DNA of 64,000 bases from an uncultured Thiothrix sp. (GTDB lineage Bacteria > Pseudomonadota > Gammaproteobacteria > Thiotrichales > Thiotrichaceae): positions 124,001 through 188,000 of the forward strand of contig NZ_CALMZC010000039.1 of the NCBI RefSeq assembly GCF_937873765.1. Reading direction: 5' to 3'. The position numbers were made by a program, and so were the translations under genes. The first letter of the stretch is position 1. The number at the start of each line of letters is the position of its first letter. Below, in pieces: positions 51,542-61,165 of the stretch. Below the pieces are notes generated by a model. It worked only from the letters and a program-made list of their open reading frames with translations. It was not told the origin of the DNA and did no database searches.

Positions 51542-52567
51542 ATGAGTTCGAGGCAATGGTCAGAAGAAGCCATAAAAACATGGCTGGAAGCGCAGCAACG
51601 CTATTGGTCGACTCTTGCTACTAGTTTTAATCCCAACGCTACAACTGCTACGGTGAATAATTCGCAAGCTCCTGCATGGACGAATGATTTAACTAAGTGG
51701 TGGAATACAGTTAATCATGATTCACCACCACAAATCAAAGATGTGCTCAATCGTGTCATGGATATGGGCAAAGTTTATTTAGGTTTAGCTGAACAGGTCT
51801 ATAGTAACTCTAAGGCTGACCCTGATACCCCTAGCATTGAAAGCTGGATGCGCTCACTCGAAAATGGGTTTAATCAATGGCTTCAGCAAAGTGGGCAGAA
51901 CGCTAGCCAGCTAGGTTTAGGTCAATCCGTCTTTGAGGGATGGCAGCAACTCGTTGGTAACATGCAGGGCATGAACCTGTTCCGTGAAGTAGGAGCAGGT
52001 GGTCTAACTATGCCTAATGCGGGTCTATGGCAAGAGCATCTACAAAGGGCCTTAGCCACCCCAAGCTTTGGTTTATCGCACAAAAGCCAAGAGCGTTTAA
52101 AGAAGCTTGCAACCTTGGCATTACGCTATCAGCAGGCGCTGGATAAATACAGTGAAGCTTTTGCTACTCAAGGGCAGGAGTCGGTGCAAGCTTTACGCGC
52201 ACGCATTCAAAAGTTAGCAGATCAGGGAAAAAATATTAGTTCTCTACGCGAGCTATACGATTTATGGGTTGACGTTAGTGAAGATACCTATGCGCAGTTT
52301 GCGGCGAGTGAGCAATATCAAACCCTGTATGGCGAGTTAGTTAATGCTTTCTTGCTACTCAAGCAGGGTATGAATGAGCATTTAGATCATGAGTTTAAAG
52401 CGTTTGGCTTACCCGTGCGCGCTGACTATGAAGCGACTGTTAGGAAGCAACATGAGTTAAAGCGTGAAAATAATACCTTACGCCAACAGCTACGTGAATT
52501 AGATCAACGCCTAAAACGCCTTGAGCAAACCATACAAACGACAATTACTCAGGAGGCAGCAAAATGA
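51542..52567 (+). CDS. phaE: Class III PHB synthase subunit PhaE
   Basis: 341 aa from ATG 51542, with GGAGGAG upstream; a TTG at 51527 is rejected. PhaE pairs with PhaC to form the two-subunit synthase. It has the PhaE N-terminal helix region (WLEAQQRYWSTL), the central block including LYDLWVDVSEDTYAQF, and a C-terminal coiled coil (ELKRENNTLRQQLRELDQRL). It has no catalytic residues of its own. It overlaps phaC by four bases (ATGA). Confidence 0.93.
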   Translation: MSSRQWSEEAIKTWLEAQQRYWSTLATSFNPNATTATVNNSQAPAWTNDLTKWWNTVNHDSPPQIKDVLNRVMDMGKVYLGLAEQVYSNSKADPDTPSIESWMRSLENGFNQWLQQSGQNASQLGLGQSVFEGWQQLVGNMQGMNLFREVGAGGLTMPNAGLWQEHLQRALATPSFGLSHKSQERLKKLATLALRYQQALDKYSEAFATQGQESVQALRARIQKLADQGKNISSLRELYDLWVDVSEDTYAQFAASEQYQTLYGELVNAFLLLKQGMNEHLDHEFKAFGLPVRADYEATVRKQHELKRENNTLRQQLRELDQRLKRLEQTIQTTITQEAAK

Positions 52568-53631
52568 TTCCTTTTAATATGCGTCCTGAAGTACTTGCGG
52601 CTGAAGTTAAAGCTTTTAATGAAAAGTTAACTCAAGGCATGGGCAATATGCTCGCGATGCAAGAGAGCATGGGAGGGGTAACTCCGCATGAATTGGTCTA
52701 TCAAGAAGATAAGCTTAAATTGCTGCACTATACAGGTGACCCAGCAGTTGAGCGCAATCCTACACCTTTGTTGATTGTCTATGCGCTAGTTAATCGTCCG
52801 TACATGACCGATTTACAAGAAAACCGCTCTACCATTAAGGGCTTATTGGATGCGGCACAAGATGTTTATCTGATTGACTGGGGCTATCCAGATGCTTCTG
52901 ATCGCTATCTAACGATGGATGATTACCTGAATGGTTATTTGGATCGTTGCATCGATCAGCTATGCGCACGCCATCAAGTTGAACAAGTTAACCTTTTAGG
53001 AATATGCCAAGGTGGTGCTTTTAGCTTGTGCTATAGCGCTTTGCATCCTGAGCGTGTGAAAAATTTAGTTACTATGGTAACACCCGTCGATTTCCAAACA
53101 CCTGACAATATGTTGAGTAGTTGGATTCAAAAAGTTGATGTGGATTTAATGGTGGATACCCTAGGAAATATTCCAGGTGAAATGCTCAACTGGACTTTTT
53201 TGAATCTAAAACCATATCAACTGATGGGTCAGAAGTATCTAGGTTTAGTAGATATGATGGATGACAAGGATGTCCTGAAAAATTTCCTGCGGATGGAGAA
53301 ATGGATTTTTGATAGTCCAGATCAAGCGGGTGAAACTTTCCGTCAGTTCATGAAAGAGTTTTTTCAGCAGAATAAATTGATTAAAGGTGAAGTTGAGATT
53401 GCAGGGCGTACAGTGAAGCTTGCTAATGTCACTATGCCAGTCTTGAATATTTATGCGGATCAGGATCATCTAGTGCCACCTGACGCGTCTAAGGCTCTCG
53501 CTCAGTATGTGGGGTCTAAGGATTATGCAGAGCTAAGCTTCAATGGTGGGCACATCGGAATTTATGTCAGTGGAAAAGCACAGAAGATGATTCCACCGGC
53601 GATTGGTTATTGGTTAAACGAACATGCTTAA
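52564..53631 (+). CDS. phaC: Class III PHB synthase catalytic subunit PhaC
   Basis: 355 aa. PhaC polymerises (R)-3-hydroxybutyryl-CoA. The lipase-like box LLGICQGG has the catalytic Cys at residue 148; the Asp is in YADQDHLVPP and the His in NGGHIGIYVSG. Short length and the phaE partner define class III, as in Allochromatium. The start overlaps phaE by four bases. Confidence 0.96.
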   Translation: MIPFNMRPEVLAAEVKAFNEKLTQGMGNMLAMQESMGGVTPHELVYQEDKLKLLHYTGDPAVERNPTPLLIVYALVNRPYMTDLQENRSTIKGLLDAAQDVYLIDWGYPDASDRYLTMDDYLNGYLDRCIDQLCARHQVEQVNLLGICQGGAFSLCYSALHPERVKNLVTMVTPVDFQTPDNMLSSWIQKVDVDLMVDTLGNIPGEMLNWTFLNLKPYQLMGQKYLGLVDMMDDKDVLKNFLRMEKWIFDSPDQAGETFRQFMKEFFQQNKLIKGEVEIAGRTVKLANVTMPVLNIYADQDHLVPPDASKALAQYVGSKDYAELSFNGGHIGIYVSGKAQKMIPPAIGYWLNEHA

Positions 53632-53718
53632 CTTGTATTTTTCTGCTTGACGACTGCAATTTCGATCTGTATATTTTGCGGTCTTGAAACATCAAGCAGC
53701 GAAAGTTGCAACTCAAGT

Positions 53719-53795
53719 CGGGGTATAGCGCAGCCTGGTAGCGCGTCTGTTTTGGGTACAGAATGTCGGGAGTTCGAATCTCTCTACCCCGACCA
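53719..53795 (+). tRNA. tRNA-Pro (anticodon TGG)
   Basis: 77 bases with encoded CCA. The acceptor stem CGGGGTA pairs with TACCCCG; the anticodon stem TCTGT/ACAGA encloses loop TTTGGGT with anticodon TGG. First of four tRNAs upstream of tig. Confidence 0.95.
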
Positions 53796-53846
53796 CTTTT
53801 TCAAAGTGGTCTATGATCAAGTTAAATCTTATATAGTCTGCCTTCT

Positions 53847-53923
<77 letters not shown>

Positions 53924-53963
53924 TTGTTGTCCCGATGAGCCTCGATCAATAAAGTTTCCAGGT

Positions 53964-54040
53964 GGTGGCTGTAGCTCAGTTGGTAGAGTCCAGGATTGTG
54001 ATTCCTGTCGTCGTGGGTTCGAGTCCCATCAGCCACCCCA
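53964..54040 (+). tRNA. tRNA-His (anticodon GTG)
   Basis: Acceptor GTGGCTG/CAGCCAC with an encoded extra G at -1 (53964) opposite C73, the histidine identity pair. Loop TTGTGAT carries GTG. CCA is encoded. Confidence 0.95.
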
Positions 54041-54140
54041 ACCTTACTCTACATTTGGTTATACATCTGGCAATTTGCTGTGTATAATCGCCTCCTTTCT
54101 AGATTTATGGGTAACTACCACCTTTTATCTAGCGAAATAT

Positions 54141-54225
54141 GCGAAAGTGGCGGAATTGGTAGACGCACTGGATTTAGGTTCCAGCGCCGCAAGGCGTGAG
54201 AGTTCGAGTCTCTCCTTTCGCACCA
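54141..54225 (+). tRNA. tRNA-Leu (anticodon TAG)
   Basis: 85 bases with a long variable arm (CGCCGCAAGGCG). Acceptor GCGAAAG/CTTTCGC; loop TTTAGGT carries TAG; CCA encoded. A TATAAT at 54083-54088 suggests a separate promoter for this tRNA and perhaps tig. Confidence 0.95.
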
Positions 54226-54300
54226 CGATTAAAACAATCCAAATATTTTGATGATAACCCCTCCAACCTTTTGTTTGTGGATGGGGAGATGAGGTATGGC

Positions 54301-55605
54301 ATGCAAGTTTCAGTAGAGTCAACAGGAAGTATCGGGCGTAAAATGACAGTAGAAGTGCCTGCCGAGCGTATTGAGCAGAGCGTTGAGTCACGTCTGAGGT
54401 CAATGGTCAAGCGCGTGCGTCTTGACGGTTTCCGTCCCGGCAAAGTTCCTTTCAATGTTGTAAAGTCTCGCTATGGTGATTCTGTACGCCAAGAAGTAAT
54501 CGGTGAAGTCTTAGAGCATACTTTCCGTGATGCCTCTGTTCAGCAAAATCTACGGGTCGCTGGCCTGCCACAAATTGAATTACAAGCTTTAGCTGTTGGT
54601 CAACCTTTGGTTTATGTGGCGAACTTTGATGTTTATCCAGAATTTACGGTTGCTGATGTAGCTGGCTTAGAAGTCAAACGTCCGGTTGCTGAAGTTCAAG
54701 ACGCTGACATCGACAAGATGCTAGATACCATTCGCAAGCAGCAACGTGAGTGGAAAGATGCTGATCGTGCTGCACAAAGTGGCGATTTGGTTCTAATCGA
54801 TTTTGAAGGTACTTTAGACGGCGAAGCTTTTACTGGTGGTACTGCACAAAATTACTCTGTTGAGTTAGGCGCTGGTCGTATGCTGCCAGACTTTGAAGCT
54901 GCTTTAATTGGCATGCAAGTGGGTGAAACTAAAACGGCTGATGTGTCGTTCCCCGAAGATTATCAGGCTGAGAATCTGAAAGGTAAAACGGCTCAATTCA
55001 AGCTGACTGTGCATAAAGTTCAGGAAGAGTCTTTGCCAGAAGTCAATGCGGAGTTTATTAAACAGTTCGGCGTAGAAGATGGCAGCATGGAATCTTTCCG
55101 CGAAGAAGTGAAGAAAAATATGACTCGCGAATTGGGTAATGCTCTAAAGGCGCAAGTCAAGCAACAAGTCATGGAAGGTTTGTCTAGCTTACATGAAATT
55201 GAATTACCTAGTGCTTTAGTGAAAGACGAAATCCAACACGTTCGTGAGGAGTTTTCGCAAAGCACAGGCACTCCAGCTAATAATATCCCTGATGATTTAT
55301 TCCAGCCGCAAGCAGCGCGTCGGGTGAAGTTGGGTTTGATCGTTGGCGAAATTATTCGTCAAAAAGGTCTGCAACGTGATCCTGCACGGGTCGATGCTAT
55401 GCTGGAGACTTTGGCTGCCTCTTATGAAGACCCAGCCGCTTTGATTAATTACTACCGCACTAATCGTCAAGCTATGCAGACTGTGGAAGCAGCTGTGATG
55501 GAAGATATGATTGTGGAGTGGGTTTTAGATCAAGCGCAGGTCACTGACGAAGCGCGCGATTTTGAATCTGTCATGAATCGTAAACAGGAACCGGCAGCCG
55601 CTTAA
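54301..55605 (+). CDS. tig: Trigger factor (ribosome-associated chaperone)
   Basis: 434 aa from ATG 54301, with GAGG six bases upstream. Tig holds nascent chains at L23. The ribosome-binding signature is GFRPGKVP in RLDGFRPGKVPFNVVKSRYG near residue 42; the PPIase domain lies around 160-240 (GDLVLIDFEGTLDGEAFTGG); the C-terminal arms follow. An upstream in-frame start in the tRNA-Leu gene is rejected. It leads into clpP after 26 bases. Confidence 0.97.
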   Translation: MQVSVESTGSIGRKMTVEVPAERIEQSVESRLRSMVKRVRLDGFRPGKVPFNVVKSRYGDSVRQEVIGEVLEHTFRDASVQQNLRVAGLPQIELQALAVGQPLVYVANFDVYPEFTVADVAGLEVKRPVAEVQDADIDKMLDTIRKQQREWKDADRAAQSGDLVLIDFEGTLDGEAFTGGTAQNYSVELGAGRMLPDFEAALIGMQVGETKTADVSFPEDYQAENLKGKTAQFKLTVHKVQEESLPEVNAEFIKQFGVEDGSMESFREEVKKNMTRELGNALKAQVKQQVMEGLSSLHEIELPSALVKDEIQHVREEFSQSTGTPANNIPDDLFQPQAARRVKLGLIVGEIIRQKGLQRDPARVDAMLETLAASYEDPAALINYYRTNRQAMQTVEAAVMEDMIVEWVLDQAQVTDEARDFESVMNRKQEPAAA

Positions 55606-55631
55606 TAAGCTAATGTACAGGTGAAATAATA

Positions 55632-56252
55632 ATGTCTAAGTTCAATGGTGCACTAGGAACTCAAGCCTTAGGTATCCCTTATGTGATCGAAAAAACTTCT
55701 CGCGGGGAGCAAGCTTATGATCTTTACTCTCGACTACTGAAAGAGCGAATTATTTTCTGTGTCGGTGGTATTGAAGACTATATGGCGAACTCCATTGTGG
55801 GGCAGCTATTGTTTTTAGAATCTGAGAATCCAGAAAAAGACATTCACCTGTACATCAATTCACCCGGTGGGGTGGTGACAGCAGGGATGGCGATTTACGA
55901 TACTATGCAATTTATCCGTCCACAGGTGAGTACCTTGTGTATTGGGCAAGCGGCGAGTATGGGGGCGGTCTTATTGGCTGCAGGTGCTCCGGGTAAACGG
56001 GCTTGCTTGCCGCATTCACGGGTGATGATTCATCAGCCCTTAGGTGGGTTCCAAGGTCAGGCTTCTGATATTGAAATTCATGCCCGTGAAATTTTAAAAA
56101 TTCGTGAAGAGCTGAATTTAGTCTTATCCAAGCATACCGGACAGCCTTTAGAGAAAATTAGCCAAGACACTGATCGAGATAATTTTATGACAGCTCATCA
56201 AGCGAAAGATTATGGCTTGATTGATTTGGTTTTGGATAAACGTAGTGCTTAA
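55632..56252 (+). CDS. clpP: ATP-dependent Clp protease proteolytic subunit ClpP
   Basis: 206 aa. Serine peptidase that forms a 14-mer with ClpX. The catalytic Ser is in [14 protein letters not shown] and His in [13 protein letters not shown]; the Asp follows in TDRDNFM. Co-transcribed with tig; a terminator follows. Confidence 0.98.
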   Translation: MSKFNGALGTQALGIPYVIEKTSRGEQAYDLYSRLLKERIIFCVGGIEDYMANSIVGQLLFLESENPEKDIHLYINSPGGVVTAGMAIYDTMQFIRPQVSTLCIGQAASMGAVLLAAGAPGKRACLPHSRVMIHQPLGGFQGQASDIEIHAREILKIREELNLVLSKHTGQPLEKISQDTDRDNFMTAHQAKDYGLIDLVLDKRSA

Positions 56253-56280
56253 ACACAAATTTTTCTAAAAAATTACTTAA

Positions 56281-56308
56281 AAACAGCCTGTTCATCAGGC
56301 TGTTTTTG
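56281..56308 (+). terminator. Rho-independent terminator after clpP
   Basis: AAACAGCCTG pairs with CAGGCTGTTT, loop TTCAT, then TTTGTTTT. clpX therefore needs its own promoter in 56310-56460 or partial read-through. Confidence 0.9.
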
Positions 56309-56460
56309 TTTTAATAGACATACAAAGCATAGGCTTCTTGTTATTCAAGCCCATACTCGTAGATAATAAGGCTTGAAGTTCTTGTTTTTAGCATTACATA
56401 GCAGTTTTAAGCTATTTAAGCACATTCGCCAGATAGTTCTGGTGCAGGCAGAGGTTCTGA

Positions 56461-57744
56461 ATGAGTAAAGACAAAAAGGGTAACCAAGACACTGGAAAGT
56501 TACTGTATTGTTCGTTTTGCGGAAAAAGCCAGCACGAAGTCCGTAAATTGATTGCAGGACCTTCGGTATTTATCTGTGATGAGTGTGTCGACCTGTGTAA
56601 TGACATTATTCAAGAAGAAATGCACTCTACTCAGAGTGAGACAGATGACAAAACTAATTTACCGACACCGCGTGAGCTTAGTCAGAACCTAGACGAATAT
56701 GTGATTGGTCAAGAGTTAGCCAAGAAAGTTTTATCGGTAGCCGTCTATAACCATTATAAGCGCCTATTCAAAAAGACTAGTAAAGATGACGTTGAGTTAG
56801 CTAAAAGTAATATTTTGCTGATTGGCCCTACAGGTAGTGGTAAAACTCTGTTGGCTGAAACCTTAGCCCGCTTATTGAATGTGCCTTTCACGATTGCAGA
56901 TGCGACTACTTTAACCGAGGCGGGTTATGTGGGAGAGGATGTGGAAAATATCATCCAAAAGCTCCTGCAAAAATGTGATTATGATGTAGAAAAAGCTCAA
57001 ACCGGCATTGTCTACATTGATGAAATCGATAAAATTTCCCGTAAATCTGACAACCCATCGATTACCCGAGATGTATCGGGTGAAGGCGTGCAGCAAGCTT
57101 TATTGAAATTAATTGAAGGGACAATTGCCTCGGTTCCGCCTCAAGGTGGACGTAAACATCCTCAACAAGAATTCCTGCAAGTTGATACCAAAAATATTCT
57201 CTTTATTTGCGGTGGTGCGTTTGCGGGTATGGATAAAGTCATTCGTGATCGTACCGAAAAGGGCAGCATCGGTTTCTCTGCAGCGGTAAAAAAGCCTGAA
57301 ACTAGTAAGCCTTTTGGCGATGTGATTAAAGATATCGAAGCTGATGACTTAGTACGTTATGGTTTGATTCCAGAGTTTGTTGGGCGTTTACCGGTGGTGG
57401 CTACTTTAGAAGAATTGGATGAAGCTGCTTTAGTACAAATTTTAACTGAGCCACGGAATGCTTTAACTAAACAGTATGGTCGCTTGTTTGAAATGGAAGG
57501 TACTGAGCTAATCTTTAGAGAAGAAGGGTTACATTTAATTGCACGTAAAGCGATGGAGCGTAAAACGGGTGCGCGTGGTTTAAGGACTATTCTTGAAAAA
57601 ATTCTTTTAGACACTATGTACGAACTTCCATCTGAGCAATCCGTTAGCAAGGTCATTGTAGATGAGGCTGTGGTGCGTGGTGAGTCAGAGCCTTATCGTG
57701 TTTATGAAAATGCTGAGCCTAAAATGGCTGCAGCCGGTGAGTGA
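56461..57744 (+). CDS. clpX: ATP-dependent Clp protease ATP-binding subunit ClpX
   Basis: 427 aa. N-terminal zinc-binding domain ([29 protein letters not shown]), then the AAA+ domain with [17 protein letters not shown] near residue 118 and [11 protein letters not shown]. The conserved pore and ClpP-binding segments are present. ClpX unfolds substrates for ClpP. A 9-bp hairpin follows. Confidence 0.98.
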   Translation: MSKDKKGNQDTGKLLYCSFCGKSQHEVRKLIAGPSVFICDECVDLCNDIIQEEMHSTQSETDDKTNLPTPRELSQNLDEYVIGQELAKKVLSVAVYNHYKRLFKKTSKDDVELAKSNILLIGPTGSGKTLLAETLARLLNVPFTIADATTLTEAGYVGEDVENIIQKLLQKCDYDVEKAQTGIVYIDEIDKISRKSDNPSITRDVSGEGVQQALLKLIEGTIASVPPQGGRKHPQQEFLQVDTKNILFICGGAFAGMDKVIRDRTEKGSIGFSAAVKKPETSKPFGDVIKDIEADDLVRYGLIPEFVGRLPVVATLEELDEAALVQILTEPRNALTKQYGRLFEMEGTELIFREEGLHLIARKAMERKTGARGLRTILEKILLDTMYELPSEQSVSKVIVDEAVVRGESEPYRVYENAEPKMAAAGE

Positions 57745-57756
57745 TTAATTTCTTGA

Positions 57757-57781
57757 CTAGGCTCTGGTACTGAGAGCCTAG
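57757..57781 (+). terminator. Hairpin after clpX
   Basis: CTAGGCTCT (57757-57765) pairs perfectly with AGAGCCTAG (57773-57781), loop of seven. No T run; may reduce read-through into lon. Confidence 0.5.
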
Positions 57782-57860
57782 ACTCTTACCTTTGCTGATG
57801 GTTGTTCAGTCCGCATCATAAGACGCGCTTAGCGCCACATCAGGGCCTATGAGGTTACAA

Positions 57861-60293
57861 ATGTCTGATAAAAATACTGATATGGACAGATTGGTTGTCC
57901 CCGTTTTACCCTTACGGGATGTGGTTGTTTACCCGTATATGGTGATTCCTTTGTTTGTTGGTCGGCAGCGCTCGATTCAAGCGCTAGATGCTGCGATGTC
58001 CACGGACAAGCAAATTCTTTTAGTTGCACAAAAAAGTGCTGAAGTCGACGATCCTGAGCTAACGGATGTACACACTTTAGGAACGTTGGCGACCATTTTA
58101 CAATTACTGAAACTACCGGATGGGACTTTAAAAGTTTTAGTCGAAGGGTTAGAACGTGCAGAAATGGTAGCGATTGATGATGAAAGCCCTTATTTTTCAG
58201 CAGAAATCGAAATACGTCCTTCGGTTTTGGAGGCTGAAGAGCGTAAAGTCGAAGTGCTGGGGCGTTCATTGATTAATCTTTTTGAGCAATATGTGAAGCT
58301 CAATAAAAAAGTCCCGCCGGAGATTTTATCCTCACTTGCGAGTATCGAAGATCCTGTACGTTTGGCGGATACAGTCGCCGCGCACTTAGGCTTGAAAATT
58401 ACGCAAAAGCAAGCGTTACTTGAAACTCTAAATGTAGAAGAACGTATCCATAGCCTAGTTGAGCACATCGAAAATGAGCTAGATCTTCTACAAGTTGAGA
58501 AAAAAATTCGGGGCCGAGTGAAACAGCAAATGGAGCGTAGTCAGCGCGAGTACTATTTGAATGAGCAAATTAAAGCCATTCAGAAAGAACTCGGTGATAT
58601 GGATGAAAGCCCTAGTGAAATTGAAGAGTTGTCTCGACGTATCAATAAAGCAGGGATGACTAAAGAGGCGCGTAACAAAGCCGCCGCCGAACTCAATAAA
58701 CTAAAAATGATGTCACCGATGTCCGCTGAAGCCACAGTGGTACGTAATTATATTGATTGGATGGTGGGTTTACCTTGGAAGAAAAAATCCAAGGTACTTT
58801 CTGATTTATCGGTAGCTGAAAAGATTCTCAATGAAGATCACTATGGCTTAGACGAAGTTAAAGAGCGTATTTTAGAGTTCTTGGCCGTACAGCAGCGCGT
58901 TAAGAAAATCAAAGGGCCGATTCTTTGTTTGGTGGGACCTCCTGGGGTGGGTAAAACTTCGTTAGGGCAGTCAATTGCCCGTGCGACCGGGCGTAAATTT
59001 ACGCGTATGGCTTTAGGTGGAGTACGTGACGAGGCGGAAATCCGTGGGCATCGGCGTACTTATATTGGCTCACTGCCGGGAAAAATTATTCAGAATTTAT
59101 CACGAGTAGGTACACGTAATCCGCTGTTTTTGTTGGATGAGATCGACAAAATGTCGACGGATTTCCGCGGTGATCCGGCTTCAGCCTTGCTAGAAGTGCT
59201 TGATCCAGAACAAAACCATACTTTTGCTGATCATTATCTTGAGGTTGACTTCGACTTATCGGATGTAATGTTTGTAGCTACTTCAAACAGTATGCGTATT
59301 CCTGGGCCTTTATTGGATCGGATGGAGGTTATTCGTATTCCGGGCTATACCGAAGACGAAAAGCTGAATATTGCGCGGAATTATTTGCTTCCTAAACAGT
59401 TGAAAGCAAATGGTTTGAAAGAGGGGGAGCTTGCGATTAGCGATGCCACAGTGCTAGATATTATTCGCCACTATACCCGTGAAGCAGGGGTACGTAACTT
59501 AGATCGAGAGATTTCTAAATTATGTCGCAAAGCAGTGAAGCAACATTTACTAACCAAGAAGACCAAATCAACGGTGACACCCAAAAATCTTGAAAAATAT
59601 TTGGGTGTACAACAATTTGATTATGGGCGGGGCGGTAAAGAGAATCAAATCGGCCAAGTAACAGGTTTGGCTTGGACTTCAGTGGGGGGCGATCTTCTAA
59701 CTATCGAAAGTGCTCTTTTACCGGGTTCTGGGGCAATCAAAAGTACTGGCCGCTTAGGCGAGGTTATGAAAGAGTCCATTTATGCTGCGGAAACGGTAGT
59801 GAAAAGCCGTGCACAGTTGCTCGGCATTTCGCGTAATTTCCTGCGTAAGCATAATGTGCATATTCATGTGCCTGAAGGTGCGACTCCTAAAGATGGTCCT
59901 AGTGCAGGTATTGGCATGGTCACGGCCATTGTTTCGGCGATGAGTGGGATTCCAGTGCGGGCGGATGTAGCCATGACGGGTGAGATCACTTTACGTGGTG
60001 AAGTACTGCCTATTGGTGGCTTGAAGGAAAAACTATTAGCAGCGCACCGTGGAGGAATTCGTTTAGTGCTAATCCCTAAGGACAACGAAAAGGACTTAGT
60101 CGAAGTTCCTGAAACGGTGAAAAAGGGTTTAGATATTCGTCCGGTGAAGTGGATTGACGAGGTTTTAACTTTGGCTTTGGAGCGAATGCCTGAACCTGTA
60201 GCAGATGTCGCAGATGAAGATGAAGGCGAAAATGCGACAAATCCAGTGGTATCAACGAATGAGGAAGAGCTGGAAAATACCCGAACCCATTAA
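57861..60293 (+). CDS. lon: ATP-dependent protease Lon
   Basis: 810 aa from ATG 57861 (GAGG upstream; an in-frame ATG at 57849 would add four residues). N-terminal LAN domain, AAA+ domain with [17 protein letters not shown] near residue 350, and the protease domain with catalytic Ser in DGPSAGIGM and Lys in [13 protein letters not shown]. Lon removes damaged and short-lived proteins. Its acidic tail ([10 protein letters not shown]) is longer than in E. coli. Confidence 0.97.
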   Translation: MSDKNTDMDRLVVPVLPLRDVVVYPYMVIPLFVGRQRSIQALDAAMSTDKQILLVAQKSAEVDDPELTDVHTLGTLATILQLLKLPDGTLKVLVEGLERAEMVAIDDESPYFSAEIEIRPSVLEAEERKVEVLGRSLINLFEQYVKLNKKVPPEILSSLASIEDPVRLADTVAAHLGLKITQKQALLETLNVEERIHSLVEHIENELDLLQVEKKIRGRVKQQMERSQREYYLNEQIKAIQKELGDMDESPSEIEELSRRINKAGMTKEARNKAAAELNKLKMMSPMSAEATVVRNYIDWMVGLPWKKKSKVLSDLSVAEKILNEDHYGLDEVKERILEFLAVQQRVKKIKGPILCLVGPPGVGKTSLGQSIARATGRKFTRMALGGVRDEAEIRGHRRTYIGSLPGKIIQNLSRVGTRNPLFLLDEIDKMSTDFRGDPASALLEVLDPEQNHTFADHYLEVDFDLSDVMFVATSNSMRIPGPLLDRMEVIRIPGYTEDEKLNIARNYLLPKQLKANGLKEGELAISDATVLDIIRHYTREAGVRNLDREISKLCRKAVKQHLLTKKTKSTVTPKNLEKYLGVQQFDYGRGGKENQIGQVTGLAWTSVGGDLLTIESALLPGSGAIKSTGRLGEVMKESIYAAETVVKSRAQLLGISRNFLRKHNVHIHVPEGATPKDGPSAGIGMVTAIVSAMSGIPVRADVAMTGEITLRGEVLPIGGLKEKLLAAHRGGIRLVLIPKDNEKDLVEVPETVKKGLDIRPVKWIDEVLTLALERMPEPVADVADEDEGENATNPVVSTNEEELENTRTH

Positions 60294-60331
60294 GAAACCT
60301 AGGGAAAACGCCATGTTACGCTGTCATTTAG

Positions 60332-60361
60332 TTGACACCTTTTCAAGGTCGCTGGTATAAC
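60332..60361 (+). promoter_or_regulatory. Predicted sigma-70 promoter of hupB
   Basis: TTGACA at 60332-60337, 18-base spacer, TATAAC at 60356-60361; it lies about 100 bases before the hupB ATG. Confidence 0.6.
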
Positions 60362-60458
60362 AGTCAAACATATTCACACTAGTCGTTTTTTTGCTACAGG
60401 ACGGTAGTGGAGGAGTGTTCCGGTTTCCCTGAAATAACGAATTCAAAGGACTCTTTTA

Positions 60459-60731
60459 ATGAACAAAACAGAATTGATCGATGCAGTTTCTGCGAAGTCA
60501 GGCCTGACTAAAGCAGACACCGACCGTGCGTTCAAGGCTATGGTAGAAGCAGTCACTGAAGCTTTAGCCAAAGGTGACCAAGTTTCTTTAATTGGTTTTG
60601 GGACTTTCCTTGTTCGTGAGCGTCAGGCACGTTCTGGGCGCAATCCACGCACTGGGGATACTATTGAAATTGCTGCTGCAAAAATTCCTTCATTTAAAGC
60701 TGGTAAAGCTTTGAAGGATGCAGTACAATAG
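60459..60731 (+). CDS. hupB: DNA-binding protein HU-beta
   Basis: 90 aa. HU bends and compacts DNA as a dimer. [21 protein letters not shown] and [21 protein letters not shown] with the intercalating Pro of the beta arm are diagnostic. Gene order lon-hupB-(tRNAs)-ppiD is usual. tRNA-Val begins 15 bases after its stop. Confidence 0.97.
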   Translation: MNKTELIDAVSAKSGLTKADTDRAFKAMVEAVTEALAKGDQVSLIGFGTFLVRERQARSGRNPRTGDTIEIAAAKIPSFKAGKALKDAVQ

Positions 60732-60746
60732 CGGCCTTCCAACAAC

Positions 60747-60822
60747 GGGTGATTAGCTCAGTTGGTAGAGCGTCGCCCTTACAAGGCGAATGTCGGGGGT
60801 TCAAGTCCCTCATCACCCACCA
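60747..60822 (+). tRNA. tRNA-Val (anticodon TAC)
   Basis: 76 bases with encoded CCA. Acceptor GGGTGAT/ATCACCC; loop CTTACAA carries TAC. Probably on the hupB transcript. Confidence 0.95.
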
Positions 60823-60842
60823 TCGTTGTTGATAGCTTTCGC

Positions 60843-60919
60843 GGAGTGGTAGTTCAGTTGGTCAGAATACCGGCCTGTCACGCCGGGGGTCGCGGGTTCG
60901 AGCCCCGTCCACTCCGCCA
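60843..60919 (+). tRNA. tRNA-Asp (anticodon GTC), copy 1
   Basis: 77 bases. Acceptor GGAGTGG/CCACTCC, G73, CCA encoded. Anticodon arm CGGCC-TGTCACG-CCG gives GTC. Identical to copy 2. Confidence 0.95.
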
Positions 60920-60929
60920 ATTATTTCTA

Positions 60930-60956
60930 AAGGATGCTTATTCAGCATCCTTTTTT
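60930..60956 (+). terminator. Terminator between the two tRNA-Asp copies
   Basis: AAGGATGCT (60930-60938) pairs with AGCATCCTT (60944-60952) and runs into TTTTT. It lies only 20 bases before copy 2. Confidence 0.85.
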
Positions 60957-60975
60957 ATATCTAAAGTTCTGTCGC

Positions 60976-61052
60976 GGAGTGGTAGTTCAGTTGGTCAGAA
61001 TACCGGCCTGTCACGCCGGGGGTCGCGGGTTCGAGCCCCGTCCACTCCGCCA
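60976..61052 (+). tRNA. tRNA-Asp (anticodon GTC), copy 2
   Basis: 77 bases, identical to copy 1 133 bp upstream, including TCGC before it and CAA after the CCA. A strong terminator sits directly upstream and no promoter is evident in the 20 bases between. Confidence 0.95.
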
Positions 61053-61165
61053 ACCTTTCAATCGTTGCTTTTTTCTTCCTCTCACGCTAGGCATTTTGTA
61101 TGATGCGTCATGCCCTAAGGGCGGGCAGTTCTGATTATTTCAACTTAAATAATACGTAGAAAAAT

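Noticed and set aside
60762-61134. Open frames across tRNA-Val and tRNA-Asp genes
   Set aside because: They translate tRNA sequence, including the two identical tRNA-Asp copies; not genes.
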